This document shows, in pieces, positions 34,713-46,600 of a stretch of DNA of 64,000 bases. Under the pieces are notes generated by a model. It was not told the DNA's origin, made no database searches, and saw only the letters and a program-made list of their open reading frames with translations. The stretch's first letter is position 1. Every line of letters begins with the position of its first letter. The position numbers and the translations under genes are program-made. Source of the DNA: Ophiothrix spiculata (Eukaryota > Echinodermata > Ophiuroidea > Amphilepidida > Ophiotrichidae); assembly GCA_000969725.1 (NCBI GenBank), contig JXSR01S019625.1; one strand, written 5' to 3'.

Positions 34713-35175
34713 CCTGCTCCCAACTCCGGACCAGTGACACGTACTAGAAATCGCAACATCCTATAGTACAATCCCGCCTATAGCAAAAATGTGTCCTACA
34801 ACGTTGGAAGAAAATTTCTCAATCTCGTTGACAAACATTTTGCCAAACACAGTATTTTTCATAAACTGATCAATCACAATACATGTCAAACTCAGCTATA
34901 GCTTAAATTTTCAACAAAATCAATCTGCAGGGTGCAGGGTCCATACGACGAGCACAGATCAAACTTTTCAATTCGAGAGTATATTAATTTCATTGACTGA
35001 TCAAGCGTTGATAATTGATGTGTATATGTTAATTGCGGTCACCTACTTGGAGCTAATTGCCTCAGTCCTTCTGTATAATCCATGAATGTCTTTTTTCATG
35101 GACGGTTTAATCGATGATTATTGAAATAATTGGTCCCTGATCGGGGATTATCGTGGATTAAGCTTACTGTCTTTA
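34713..35175. other. AT-rich, no gene seen
   Basis: No open frame or repeat stands out apart from short palindromic ATGATTA words near 35100. Confidence 0.4.
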
Positions 35176-36643
35176 TATGTGACCCGTCATATCGAAAGGT
35201 ACCTTAAGGTCGGCATAGTAAATAACGAGATACGGGCCATTAACTGGTCATATTTTTGTTTCACACAAAAACATTGGTAAAATCATGCCAATTTGTATTC
35301 AACGGATCGTAACTCTGAATATATGCTCTTAAAACCTACAAAGTTAGACATTGCTGGAAAGCTTACTTTCCAAGGATTTCAATTTTACCTGAATAAGTCT
35401 AATTTTTAGGGATGGCTAAAAATTATACAGGGGGCAAAATAAAAAAAGTCCATTTTGGTCAACCAACTTGGCACAATTATATTTTGTTGGGGAAAGGAGC
35501 ATCCAGATGACACAAACATTACTTGAAGGATGTAATAATAGCCTTCCATGAAATAATTCATTTGGTGACCAATTTCATTGTGGTCAAAATATTGAGGATG
35601 GTCAAAATCTATGAAACGACTAATAAATTTTTGGGGACATTTATCGGTCAAAAGATTTTTCATGTATACACTACCTAAAAATAACTCACATAATTGGATT
35701 CCTCGACAAATTTCCTTTTGAAAAATGTATAACTTTTACTATTTACGTCGACTCAGTCAAAAGATATGTCGTTTTAAAGTTTTCGTGTGTAAATGCATGT
35801 TTTGAACAGTAATGTATAGAGAAAATTACCCACATATAAAGCATTAAGAAACAATAAAGTTTGGATGACTTGTCAATACTCGATACGTGCTTTAGCATTA
35901 TACATATCTCATAGAAGTATATTCAAAAAATTATGATCCCAGCATTTTTATTTTTAGTAATACAAGTGTTTATAAATCATGACTTTTTTACACTTTTGCA
36001 TGTAATCCTATGCGCGCCGCCTCCACCGTCGCCGCCTCCACCCGATCCATCGTGTTCCCTGATTGCTTTTTCAAGTATAACTTCATTAATTAAAATCATG
36101 AGAAGTTCACTTTTTGTACATAAATAGAGTATAAATAGACCTTTCATATGATATCACACTTTCCCAAAAACGTTAAAAAGTTTTAGCAAAAATGCATGTT
36201 TTCTACAAGTTTTTAGGGTAATATGTAACAAATCCATGATATTTGAGGGACCTATTTGTGACACAAGGCCAGCTAAGCATAGTCAAAAATCACGTCCAAG
36301 GTCAAATGTTTAATTTCATCAGAAACGTTACTTTTGAAGTGTACTGTATCATATAAATCAGGTTTCAACATTAAAAACATAAGAAAAATATGTTGAAAAC
36401 CAAGATAAAAACCATCTCTCCATTAAAGTTTTACTTAGTACAAAGATTTTCTCAGAACTATAGTTTTCCGAATCAGCCCGATGTCTTTTGCCAATTTGGA
36501 TGTTACTTTGCAACCGAATATCCAATAACCAAAAGTAAGAGGTCATTTTAAAGCTTAAATTCTCAGCTTTCAGATGAGACCAAAATATCCATTTTGATTT
36601 TGGGACCCTTAAGGTACCTTTCGATATGACGGGTCACATATGT
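35176..36643. mobile_element. Large non-autonomous DNA transposon, ATATGTGACCCGTC ends
   Basis: A ~35-bp terminal inverted repeat (ATATGTGACCCGTCATATCG then AAAGGTACCTTAAGG) is mirrored at 36609-36641 with no mismatch that I can see. The ~1.47-kb interior has only short frames. It holds a GCC/CCG-rich patch at 36012-36050 (CGCCTCCACCGTCGCCGCC). There is no transposase and the target duplication is ambiguous. Confidence 0.75.
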
Positions 36644-37230
36644 TAGCGTACATTTAACTTAGGCATTTATCACATCTACCTCTCATGTTTGCATATGGGC
36701 ATTTTCACGGTAATGGAAGGCCAAGCACAGAATTTGTCTGTATTTCAAACACATACATTGCCAAAATTGAATTGGATAAAATAAAACTAATTCCATATTT
36801 AGTTGAGTATACCTGAAAGCATTCTGTCGCAAAATATGCATATTAATGAGGTCGGTTACGGAAGGACAGCAAAACGGACATGGTTATTCACCCTGAGTAC
36901 ATTTTTGAAAATGTTTATGAAATTTATGAAGAATTTTTATTTCAAAGTTACTGAATGCATTGCTTGGTGTTTCTGCAATAGTTTGCTACATTCCACTTCA
37001 AAATATTCCCTACGGTTATGTTTTAACAATGCGAAATGCGAAGGGATCATGGTTACGGAAGGACGGTAACGGAAGGACAATTTGTCCGCTGATATTTGGG
37101 TGCACTGAACCGTAAAGCCTGGTCAGGATTAACAAAAAATTCAATCTCGTGTGTTAATTTGATCCTTATTTAAGCCATTTAGAACAATAACACCCAAGTA
37201 AACAACCAAGAATGGGTTGAAAAAATTAAA
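36644..37230. other. No gene seen; GGAAGGACAG motifs
   Basis: GGTTACGGAAGGACAGC (36851) recurs as GGTTACGGAAGGACGG (37052), then GTAACGGAAGGACAATTTG. This is part of an undefined repeat that probably includes the tandem repeat that follows. Confidence 0.4.
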
Positions 37231-37630
37231 TATTTCATAGACATTTTTGTTCAGTCTTTTCAAAATTAGGTTCATTTTAAAGAGCTTAAATATAGCTTTC
37301 TTTTGATACCAAATATAGGGTGGTAGCATTTTTCATTGAATAGTTACATCCTTTATTCACAACATTTTTCTCATGTCCACTTTTTTCGTGAAAATGGCCA
37401 TATGACTATCAGTTTTTCAGTACACACAGAAATTTCATAGACATTTTTGTTCAGTCTTTTCAAAATTAGGTTCCTTTTAAAGAGCTTTAAAATAGCTTTC
37501 TTTTGATACCAAATATATGGTGGTAGCATTTTTCATTGAATAGTTACATCCTTTTTTCACAACATTTTTCTCATGTCCACCTTTTCGTGAAAATGACCAT
37601 ATGACTATCAGTTTGTCATTACACACAGAA
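37231..37630 (+). repeat. 200-bp tandem duplication
   Basis: TTTCATAGACATTTTTGTTC begins at 37233 and again at 37433. The whole 200-bp unit is repeated with few changes, ending in CACACAGAA both times. Confidence 0.8.
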
Positions 37631-38118
37631 TTATGTATAGATGGTTATACAGCCGGGATGCCTCATTTTGTCCATTAGCCGGGATAGGGAAAACCGCTGC
37701 CTTCATGTTTTAGGGCTTTTTTAATTATTATTTGAATATTTGGAGCGACACGGTAATAGGAAAGGACGTGAATTAAGGTGTTTAACCTATTAAAGCTTGA
37801 TACATGTATTTCAACATTCTCATTTCATATCTGCGATTTCGGTTTAGTACGTGAAAAAATAAATAATGGACGTAAAAGGGTGTGCAATTTTCGGAATATT
37901 TATCACAGCTGTACTCGGGCTGCTTGACGTCACCTAATTTAGGATTTATTAAATGACCTTGGTTCCGTTGCCGACACTGTATATTTAATTACATAAATAG
38001 TCATAAACTTATCAAGCCAGCTTGTCTGACCTCGGGTTGTTCGGGCTGGCTTGGCTGGGCTGGGGTTGGTCAGGCTTTTTGTTTGATACACTAGGCAAGC
38101 AACGTTTCACCTGTTAGC
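37631..38118. other. No gene seen
   Basis: A run of GGCTGGCTTGGCTGGGCTGG words at 38040-38070 is the only low-complexity feature. Confidence 0.4.
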
Positions 38119-38282
38119 TTAGACTATGGTCACAATAACTCGTTCGAACAGTTACGAGAAGTGTTTAGTCCGTTTTTAAAAAGGACCACGAGCAGCGAGC
38201 AGCGATGGCGTCGCGTGGTCCTATTAGATGGACTAAACACTGTTCGTAACTGTTCGTACGACGTATTGTGACCATAGTCTTA
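38119..38282. mobile_element. Foldback MITE, ATGGTCACAATAA family (copy 2)
   Basis: GACTATGGTCACAATAA begins at 38122 and its complement ends at 38279. TTA occurs on both sides (38119-38121 and 38280-38282), a 3-bp duplication as used by PIF/Harbinger transposons. The internal AGTGTTTAGTCC and GGACCACGAGC arms match copy 1 at 34050. Confidence 0.82.
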
Positions 38283-38567
38283 CCCAAAATGTTAACTTGG
38301 TCAAACAAGCTTGAGTAGTTTGAAATTCAGATTGCTTAACGTGAAGCTTTTAAGGTAGGCTGAACTAACCTGCCTGAATAGTTTAAAGTAGTAAAGTTTG
38401 AGTAAAGCAGCTGCTTGACTAGTTTATGTTTTCAGTGTGACATACCTGTGAAAATCTAAGCAAAGTTCGGGCATTCATGGTTCAAAACGGCCGATTTTGC
38501 ATTTATTTCTGGGTGTACTACGTAATAGCCAAATGTCATAATTCACTTACATCATGCTTATGTTATG

Positions 38568-38944
38568 TTAAGGGGAAAAAGCACGTTACTCAATTTTACG
38601 TTTTTGCAAGTTTATTTTGTACCATAACTTTTTAACCATGTGCTTAAAGTTAATAAAAGTATACATTTCCAGAAAAAGATTTTTCACAAGAAACATGATG
38701 GTGATGTTGATTTTTGACCCAAAATCACATTTTTTGAGAAAATCACAAAAAACAAATTTTTGGCCATTTGGGCTTCCAACCAAGCTAAAACTGAAGTCAA
38801 AAACCAACATCACCATTATGTTCCTTGGGAAAATTCCTTTCTGGTAATGTATACTTTCATTTACTTTAAGCACTTTGTTAAAACGCTATGGTACAAAATA
38901 AACTTGCAAAAACGTAAAATTGAGTTAAGTGCTTTCCCCCTTAA
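38568..38944. mobile_element. Long foldback MITE with TTAA ends
   Basis: TTAA|GGGGAAAAAGCAC and GTGCTTTCCCCC|TTAA bound a near-perfect palindrome of about 370 bp centred near 38757. Both arms read ACTCAATTTTACGTTTTTGC. Open frames of 76-111 codons on both strands are mirror images of the palindrome, not genes. Confidence 0.85.
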
Positions 38945-39570
38945 AACTGTTTTTAATTTAACTTATGACGAATATTGCATCAGATTTACGTTTCTTGCAT
39001 ATGTAATGAAATTCAGCAAAGTCTCTTTTTTTGAGAAATTTCGTAAAACTGGCCTAGATTCTAGAACTGCTAATTTTCTAACTACATATTTTTAAGTAAA
39101 TTATGATCTGAAATGTGTTAAAGGTTTTATCCATGATTTTACTTGGCTATTTGCTCTTATTTTCAATTTCAATTTCAAGCCAACATTTCCTTCTGATGGA
39201 TTTGCCCAACAGTGTTTTTATTTTACTAAATTTTGCTTCGAAATGTGTAGTTTTTGATTTAAAAAATAAGAAGAAATAAAAAGGTCAAACATATATAAAG
39301 AAAATGATCCCTTCACTAAAATAATTTTGTACTTACAATGAGATTTTATTTATTGTAGGATTTAATAAGTTATTGCTAGAAACACTATAATTAAATTTTA
39401 ACTTCTACGGAGAAGTAAAAATTCAAACCAGAAATAGTTGTCTCTTTCACAAATCTACACAGGAATGGTAAAAAAATTTGATATATCATTCTGTGATTAA
39501 GGTGATGGTGGTGTGACTTTGTCCAATGGTTTACATTCTAAAAATTATATAAACTCTATAGACTATAAAC
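38945..39570. other. AT-rich, no gene seen
   Basis: Nothing supportable in either strand. Confidence 0.4.
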
Positions 39571-39572
39571 CT

Positions 39573-39852
39573 TTAAGGGGGAATATGCTCTTTAAAGGGC
39601 TAAACAGCATAATTATTTTTCGAGATATAGAATTTTAAAGCCGAAAAAGTTAGATATCGCAGCTTGAAAAAACAATAAAACACATAAGAAATAAAACAAT
39701 AAGTTTTGCTTGTGAAGTTACATTTTTGACCATAACTTTTGAACAGAAGCTCCGATTGTTGTCAAACAAAAAGCAAAAGAAAGGTAATTTTGTCCTCTAT
39801 TTCAATTTGCAATTTTCATTTTTAGCCCTTTAAAGGGCATATTCCCCCTTAA
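39573..39852. mobile_element. MITE with TTAA ends, GGGGGAATATGC family
   Basis: TTAA|GGGGGAATATGC(T)CTTTAAAG at 39573 is mirrored by CTTTAAAGGGCATATTCCCCC|TTAA ending at 39852. It is about 272 bp and non-coding. Confidence 0.8.
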
Positions 39853-40254
39853 GTATGCAGCATATCCGTTGTATTTGATGATATAATATTGTGATCTGGT
39901 GCTTCTGTTATTATAGTGATGTGTAAGGATTGGTAAGGATTTATTAAGATCAAATCATGGCGTTTTTATATATTTTGTGCATGAATCTTTCATGATTGTG
40001 GTATTATTTTGGCTAACTTTGTTACTACACGACATGGCCAACCTCGAACAAAATATTTTGTTCATTTGAATATTCAGTAAGATTGGGTACGTTGTAATGA
40101 TTCGGAAAATACGGTTTAATTTCTATCACCATATGTAGTCATATTGGTTTATGTTCGTTAATCGGCTGTTTACTGATACTTCAAGATTTATAAAGTTATG
40201 GTACCATTCCCGGGAGGCAATCAAATATGAAATGGATACGGGTGTAAGGCCGCG

Positions 40255-40590
40255 CTCCAACAGGCTGGAGCATTCAGTGCGAGCACAAGGTCAAAAAATA
40301 TGGGGTCATTGGGTTAGAGGATGATTTTGGGCATTCGGTGAGAGTAAAGTGCAAAAATATGAGGACTCATTGGTCAAAAATTAGGGGTCAGCATTAATTT
40401 TTGACATTCGGTGAGCAAAATAAGGCATTCGGTGAGCAAAATTTGGCATTCGGTGAGAGATGTCTTTGGGTGATAGCACATGCTATTGTAAAAAAGTGAA
40501 AAATAGGGGTCTTTGTGTGACAGCGACGCTGAAAAAGGTTTTTTTTACCCTTACATACGAGTCGCCTCCAGAGTGGGACTGCCCCCGGGG
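40255..40590 (+). repeat. GGCATTCGGTGAGCAAAAT minisatellite-like patch
   Basis: CATTCGGTGAG recurs at about 40332, 40404, 40427 and 40449, with a 22-base spacing in the last three. Diverged forms lie upstream (CATTCAGTGCGAG at 40268). Confidence 0.6.
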
Positions 40591-40606
40591 GTACCGTTAT
40601 TATAAG

Positions 40607-41038
40607 GGCTAGACTTAGCACCCACCCGACAGCCAGTGGCGGGTAAAAATGAAAGTTACCTGCCCGACATGGCGGGAAAATGTTTTGGTCTACTTTAAGT
40701 ATCTAAACAACATCTCTAATTTAGTTTGAGAAGGGCGTGCCAGCAGGTAATTGAAAATACCACCCATAAAAATACAAAGAGAAGGGAACCTATCCATATA
40801 CAAATTTCTCAAATGTATACAAATATAGCAACTTTTTACAAATTCAACACAAATATTTTGATATTTTTTTTAGTGAAAACGCCCAAACTTGCGCCATTTT
40901 TCGATTTTTTAGTGGTTAGTTTGTTTTGAATTTTTTTATTATTAAAATTCGGGCAGGTACAGGTAAATGTTTTGTTGGGTGGGTAACTTTTGAAAGTTAC
41001 CTCAAAAATACCAATGTTTAGCTCTTTTGTTTAGCCCT
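40607..41038. mobile_element. hAT-like non-autonomous element
   Basis: AGGGCTAGAC (40606) and GTTTAGCCCT (ending 41031) are the inverted ends. Next to them CACCCACCC and GGGTGGGTAAC, and paired GAAAGTTACCT words, continue the mirror. Flanking CGTTATTA and GATTATTA may be a decayed 8-bp target duplication, as in hAT. Confidence 0.55.
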
Positions 41039-41045
41039 GATTATT

Positions 41046-42474
41046 ACTAGCATGTTCTTTCTGCCAAATGAACCAAAGACCGACATTGTGACAAGCAGTA
41101 CAATTTGCATTGATAGTGGACAAGAGATGCCGGTACATGGACACAATTGCACCGCACATTAGCACGAGTTGGGTGGCATTGGTATCATGTCCGTAATGTG
41201 TAACAAACTAGGCTGCTTTTAGCACGGTTTATACTGCGGCAGAAAGGTTTATCTGTTTGATATCAAATATGATATTATAATATCTCCAATTATATAATAA
41301 AACTAGAACACCTGGCTATTTGAGTGATATCATAAATGCAGGCAATATTGTATCTCGCAATGTTTATTTCAACATTTCTAAGAATGAAAATGTATTGAAT
41401 CACAATACAATATCTTAACTTACAGCCTTTGCATATCTGAAAATTTCAGTGTAAATCTACCTATAAAGCATCGCATGATTTGACAAAAATTCTGAAAAAG
41501 GGGGTTGGCAGATTTGTTTCATATAAAGTCTGTGACTACCTTTAGGTAAACTATTATGCACAAGAAGCATGAAAAAATAGCAGTGTTTCTAGATATAGAA
41601 TTTTAAAAAATACAAAACAGCATTCATTAAACACAAAGATTTTAAACTAGTAATTATTTTCATGACAAGTATTATTTTCATGATACCTCAACAATGAAAT
41701 ATAAATGTTTCTATTTTTGGAAAAATATATGCTCCATTTATCTAAAAAGTTGATATTTTGGGGATATGGAGTTGATGCCCACTTTTTCCGTTGCTCGGTA
41801 GTTTCAAATATAAAATATAGTTTGGTTGTAATGTAACTAGCTGTTATATTTTAGAAAAGATAGCTTGAGGTCTCATCTATCCATACATACTAAGTTTAGT
41901 ATAATTGACTTGTGTAGTATGTAACTTTAACGTAATAGAAATATTGCATATTTGCTATAAATGCTGAGAATAATCTTTCAACAAGATTAATCGCTTGTCT
42001 GGATTACGCGTTTTTCCTAGATTATGGAACCAGTATCTCTACGATCATGTAAGAAATAGAGTGTTCCAATCCGGACGCCAGGTTTTGGTTGTATTTTTAT
42101 TGCTCACCCGTATACCCACGCCAGTTATGGCTCTCTCCCCCCCCCCCCCCGGGTAATTACCATGTCTACCTCACCTGGAGTAACGGAATGCTACAAAAAA
42201 CTGAAATCTAATAGCAGCTTCGCACCTTTGCGTGTGTCAAACTGGTGATTTAATTTCTTTGTATTCTAACTCGTATGTTCGGGTTGTTTATTGGATCCGA
42301 GGATGACATGTAACAGATATTGTAAATTTGATTTACTTTCCATAAAAACTTAAACAACATTCTGAGAAAGATCACAATGTTTTCAAACGATTGTTTTGCA
42401 TGCTATTAATTAATAATTATCTTAATGCTCACGAAAAGGTTGTCGCATGTAGAATCTAAAAACCTACATTAATA
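41046..42474. other. No gene seen
   Basis: AT-rich with a C run at 42138-42151. Nothing supportable in either strand. Confidence 0.4.
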
Positions 42475-42733
42475 TGTGATGCCTTACCCTGAACTTTTCA
42501 GATGATTCAATTTTATTTTATAATTTCATCAGTTATAACCTTTTCTAAGCTTTAAAATGTCAGCTTACTTAACTTGTTGACATTGATCAAGGCGATCAAA
42601 TTTTACAACAGAAAAGCTGCTGAAAATTCTTATTAATGTCTTTATTTTTGCTGCCTATTTTCACCAGATTCTTTTTTCTCTTAATATATTTTACCTGTCG
42701 CAAAATTCCCCTTTTTCGGGGTGAGCCATCACA
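42475..42733 (-). mobile_element. MITE, TGTGATG...CATCACA family (copy 4, reversed)
   Basis: The body reads as the reverse complement of copies 1-3 (TTTTACAACAGAAAAGCTGC, CCTATTTTCACCAG). The right end CTTTTTCGGGGTGAGCCATCAC is intact; the left end is decayed. Confidence 0.75.
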
Positions 42734-43190
42734 AGGTGACAAGTTTTATTTATACATTCCTTATTTTTTATGCATTTCTTTACCGGTTATGGAAAACTAT
42801 TTTCTGGAAAATTTCAATTAACATGGAGTTTAAAAGGTTTAAAATTTAAAGAGCATGTTAAACAAAAATTGAAATTCGAAAACCTCAGCCAAGTTATCAT
42901 CGATTATTTGATTTATTTTATAGTAGTACCATTTTGTATGTTTTTTTAAATTCTGGAAATTGCCGATGTTCATTAAAAGTTTTTAAAATTATGTCAAGAT
43001 TGTGTATTTCTACACCCTTTCAACCAATAATTAATTACTATAGTTGACGAGTTTCGATCTAATGGATGAGGTAACATTGAATTATTTTTTTAAAAGGATT
43101 GTTTGTTTGGTTATGGTATATTCAAATTAAACAGTTTTGGTAGTTTTAGAACTTTTATGGTACTCTGAGCCTTTTGAATATTGAGCAAAT
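42734..43190. other. AT-rich, no gene seen
   Basis: Nothing supportable in either strand. Confidence 0.4.
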
Positions 43191-43199
43191 GGAGTCTGT

Positions 43200-43272
43200 G
43201 TTGTATTGCATTGCATTGTATTGTATTGTATTGTATTGTATTGTATTGTATTGTATTGTATTGTATTGTATT
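43200..43272 (+). repeat. TTGTA pentanucleotide microsatellite
   Basis: TTGTA repeated about a dozen times after TTGCA variants. Confidence 0.95.
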
Positions 43273-43396
43273 TCATAAACAACAATGAACTAACAATAGG
43301 AGAAACATCTCTTCTATGACGTGAAACCAAGAATGTACAGAAAATGCACAAGCTATAAAGCATGTGAAATTTCAATGATATTAGGGTTATTTCTAA

Positions 43397-43397
<1 letters not shown>

Positions 43398-43428
<31 letters not shown>
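43398..43428 (+). repeat. AAT trinucleotide microsatellite
   Basis: Uninterrupted AAT/ATA units. Confidence 0.95.
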
Positions 43429-43429
<1 letters not shown>

Positions 43430-43599
43430 TGTTTTTTGAATAGCAGTTTTCAATTTAGATCAAACCGCTCATGATTCGCTGCAGGTAGATCGTCACAACC
43501 ATTTTACTTCATTTAGGCATTTTGATGCATTTTCAAGCGCATATCATATCGGTAGTTAGATTGTAATATGTAACCTTTATGAAGCTTTCCATATCCTGG

Positions 43600-43745
43600 G
43601 TAAGGCAGACTATGATGAACAGATTTGGTGACAGTTTTAAGAGCAGGAGTACCTGGAGAAAAACTTACAGAAGCAAGTATGGACTGAAAACCAAATGCAC
43701 ATACAGCGCCTGGACCGATCCCACGACATATTAGGTATTAGGTAA
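43600..43745 (-). mobile_element. Decayed SINE fragment, reverse strand
   Basis: GGAGTACCTGGAGAAAAAC and GACTGAAAACCAAATGCACA match, from memory, the reverse complement of a tRNA-SINE body common in aquatic animals. The expected B-box complement near 43715 is degraded. Confidence 0.45.
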
Positions 43746-44975
43746 AATAGCTAAACTCTGACACAACGATATCATTTTCTAACGCCCAAGAAGTATAGGG
43801 CCTAACTATTTTTTGCAAGACATTGAGCAATTTAATTTGAAAATTAGCTTAAATTGGTGTGTTATGCTGTTTTATTCATCGTGCAACTTGAAAAGTGTCC
43901 AAAAATTATATGTCGGGTGTTATATTTTAAGTACATATAATACGTTACCTCATGTTAACACCCGTTTTAGTGAGGCTCGCTAACTGTTGACAACGTTTCC
44001 CTTTGGTTGTTTTATGTTCTTCAGTGTTGAATTTGTCCCTATGCTTAGAATGAGAGTATAAATAATGAGAGTAATCGAAATGGTCATTACTTAATAGAAA
44101 TACGACTACTTGATGTAGATATGTTCTTTCTGCAGTTAAAAACAACTTACATACTACAAAATGTAAATCGAAATTAAAGGAGTAAGTTACTCTTTCAACA
44201 TTTTAGTTAATTGACCTTGGGCTCTGAAATGCATTTTTTAACGCTAAGGTTGCTTTTTGCTAACTCTTCAATGGTAAAAGAAAGTATGCAACCCTGGGAA
44301 TGGGGCTGTTATGTAGATACATAAGAAATAGAAAATAGGTATACCAAGTTCAATTTTACATTTTTACTCCGAAAATGTTAGAGGCGAAAGTTTGGATTTA
44401 AAATCGGAAACATGTGGGCTTAAATTTGACATCAAAAAATGTACTACTTCCGACTGAGCATTGGGGGATGAGAATGTGATTGGATCGGATCGGATCGGAT
44501 TGGACTAACACTGATTTTCAACCCTTGATTATATAGACGAGTTCAATGATCTCACTTAACCGGAAGTATTTAAACGTACATCCTTTGTACATAATACAAA
44601 ACACGAAATTGCAAAGGTGCTACATGTCAAACTTGTTGTATTGACGGCCACCCAATGGCTCGGAATTTAATCGGTGCAAATCGACTATTGCTCGGTAGGT
44701 TTAGCAAAAGCGTAGAAAAGCGTACATCTGTTTTGCGGCGTGTACAATATGTACTTTAAACCTCTCTTGTGTACATGTACTTTTTCTTTCTCCTCTGACC
44801 GGAATAAGGTCTTTGAGGTTAACGACCTGATGCTTTTCATAGAAGCATAGGCCTATATATTTTTTCCTTCTTATATATCGGTATATTGTAATACCGGGGA
44901 GATTTATGATGCAACCATTAGAATGAACAAGAAAAAAATGTGAATAAAATAATATATGATTTTAAAGATTTATTT
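43746..44975. other. No gene seen; short GGATC repeat at about 44490
   Basis: GATCGGATCGGATCGG at about 44482-44505 is the only structure noted. Confidence 0.4.
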
Positions 44976-44977
44976 AC

Positions 44978-45145
44978 CTGAATTATAAAGTGTTCTAGAG
45001 CTATGTTTATTTCAACAGAATTGCGTAAAACATTTTTGTTTACTTGTGGCGAGGCGTATATCATCATATATGCAGATCCAAAAATCAGCATTTGCACCAG
45101 ATCAGTCGCCTTCGACAATTGTTTGGCCGTGGTTGTAATGGGATA
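44978..45145 (-). CDS. Candidate exon, no recognised family
   Basis: A minus-strand frame is open for 56 codons and ends at an ATTCAG|GTAAAT donor (44977-44976). The product includes TDLVQMLIFGSAYMMIYASP and NSVEINIALEHFIIQ, which looks coding. No good acceptor is visible upstream before a TGA, so the 5' boundary is unsettled; an AG at about 45113 is a weak candidate. Confidence 0.22.
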
Positions 45146-45386
45146 TCAGATTAATTTGCCAAAAGAAGTCTTATTCCATACTTTTATATTATAGTATATT
45201 TTTTAATCAAGGGCACCTAATTAAGAGTTTTGGGTCTTTCCATTCATGATAAGAGGTAAAAGGATTTGCATTCATACAACCAATAGAATTGAAGTTTTGA
45301 GAAAGGCCATATAGTAAAACATTATGGTATTCGTTATTTGATTGGAAACAAAAGCTTTGAACGTGTTTGTTATCATTTGATTACTA

Positions 45387-45509
45387 CAGTCAAGTTAGCT
45401 CAATCGGTAAGGCGCTCGCTTGCGGTGCGGACAGTACCGGATTTCTAAATGGGCCTGTTGGGCCCGGGCCCAGGGCCCTGAGGTCCAGGGGGCCCTTGGC
45501 CATGACCAA

Positions 45510-45540
<31 letters not shown>
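45387..45540 (+). mobile_element. SINE head with poly-A tail
   Basis: TTAGCTCAATCGGTAAGGCG (45394) is a tRNA-type A box region. The expected B box is missing. After GGTGCGG the copy switches to a GC palindrome patch (GGGCCCGGGCCCAGGGCCC, about 45460) and then an A run with AAAAG repeats. Confidence 0.5.
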
Positions 45541-45543
<3 letters not shown>

Positions 45544-46079
45544 GGGAAAAAAGAAAACTTGATGAAATTAAAATATTCAGTAGGATTTTTTAACGACCCG
45601 AGACCCCCAACATTTAAAAATGTACACAGTGATACACCAATTTAATACAATTCATAAAAATATAAAAAATAAAAACCGTCATTCCATTTCAAAATGGCAG
45701 CCAGAACTCTAATTTTGTGTAAGATTTTCATTTTTTACGAAAAATTTCCCGCCAAAAATGGGAAATCTGCTTTCCCAAACAAATTTTTCAATGAAATTTG
45801 ACTTAAAATAGCAAATCATAAATAAAATTACATTTCTAAAATAAAAATTACACCATTTTAATTTTGATCCATTTTTTATCATATAAATGACAGGAGCAAT
45901 GACTTGAAAGGCGTCTAGACAGCCAAGAAACTGTTACAAAAATTACAAAAAAAGCACCCAATATGAGTAGAATTGGGTGCTTTTATTTTGATGGGTGGGT
46001 TTTTGAGCCAAAATTAGGTATAAAGATGCAGATGATCAGTTTTTTAGAGTCCGTCAGGCACATGTACCCGTACAAAATT

Positions 46080-46106
46080 TGTTGACCCCCCCCCCCCCCC
46101 CCCCCC
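46080..46106 (+). repeat. Long C homopolymer
   Basis: More than 20 consecutive C with one A near the end; prone to assembly error. Confidence 0.9.
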
Positions 46107-46199
46107 ACCCCCGGGCAAGAAACATCCCTTTAACTTCAAATAGGCGACTGGAGTACCCATCTCTTGAACAGATGCTGCAGCACGCCGTAACTTGAGTCA

Positions 46200-46600
46200 A
46201 GGTGGCCCTGAATTTTAACCTGGTCCAGGTCCTTGGCAAAGCTAAATCCGGCACTGGGTGCGGAAGGTCCCGAGTTCGAACCCCGCTGGTGCCAAAAAAA
46301 GTTTTGAGTGTGCTTGAAATTCCCTTGGACAAGGAACTAACTGCTACTTGTCTCGTGGAAACCCGTACGAAACTCGGGAAGCTGATCCGGGCAGCGATGG
46401 TACGTATGTGGGCTGATCAAGGTTCAGCGCCCCTAGAGGTTGTCGCAGAACCTGAAATGATGCTTGGTGTGGAATGGAGTTTACTTGGGCCACAGTGGTC
46501 AGTGAACACCTGTAAAGTGTGCAGAGGCCGAGTGGAATTACAAATCTGGGAGGCATAGCGCACTATAAATGCCCAGTATTTATTTTATTTTTATTTTACT
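46200..46600 (+). mobile_element. tRNA-derived SINE
   Basis: A B box (GAGTTCGAACCCC, about 46270) is followed by CCTTGGACAAGGAAC and a body ending GCGCACTATAAATGCCCAG then ATTTATTTTATTTTTATTTT, a typical SINE tail. The A box is weak. The 118-codon frame across it is not a gene. Confidence 0.7.

Noticed and set aside
38586-39095. Overlapping open frames of 76-111 codons on both strands
   Set aside because: They are produced by the palindromic MITE at 38568-38944; plus and minus frames read the two mirrored arms.
43127-43453. 108-codon minus-strand frame
   Set aside because: Largely a translation of the TTGTA and AAT microsatellites.
46202-46558. 118-codon plus-strand open frame
   Set aside because: It runs through a SINE, including the B box, and shows no protein domain.
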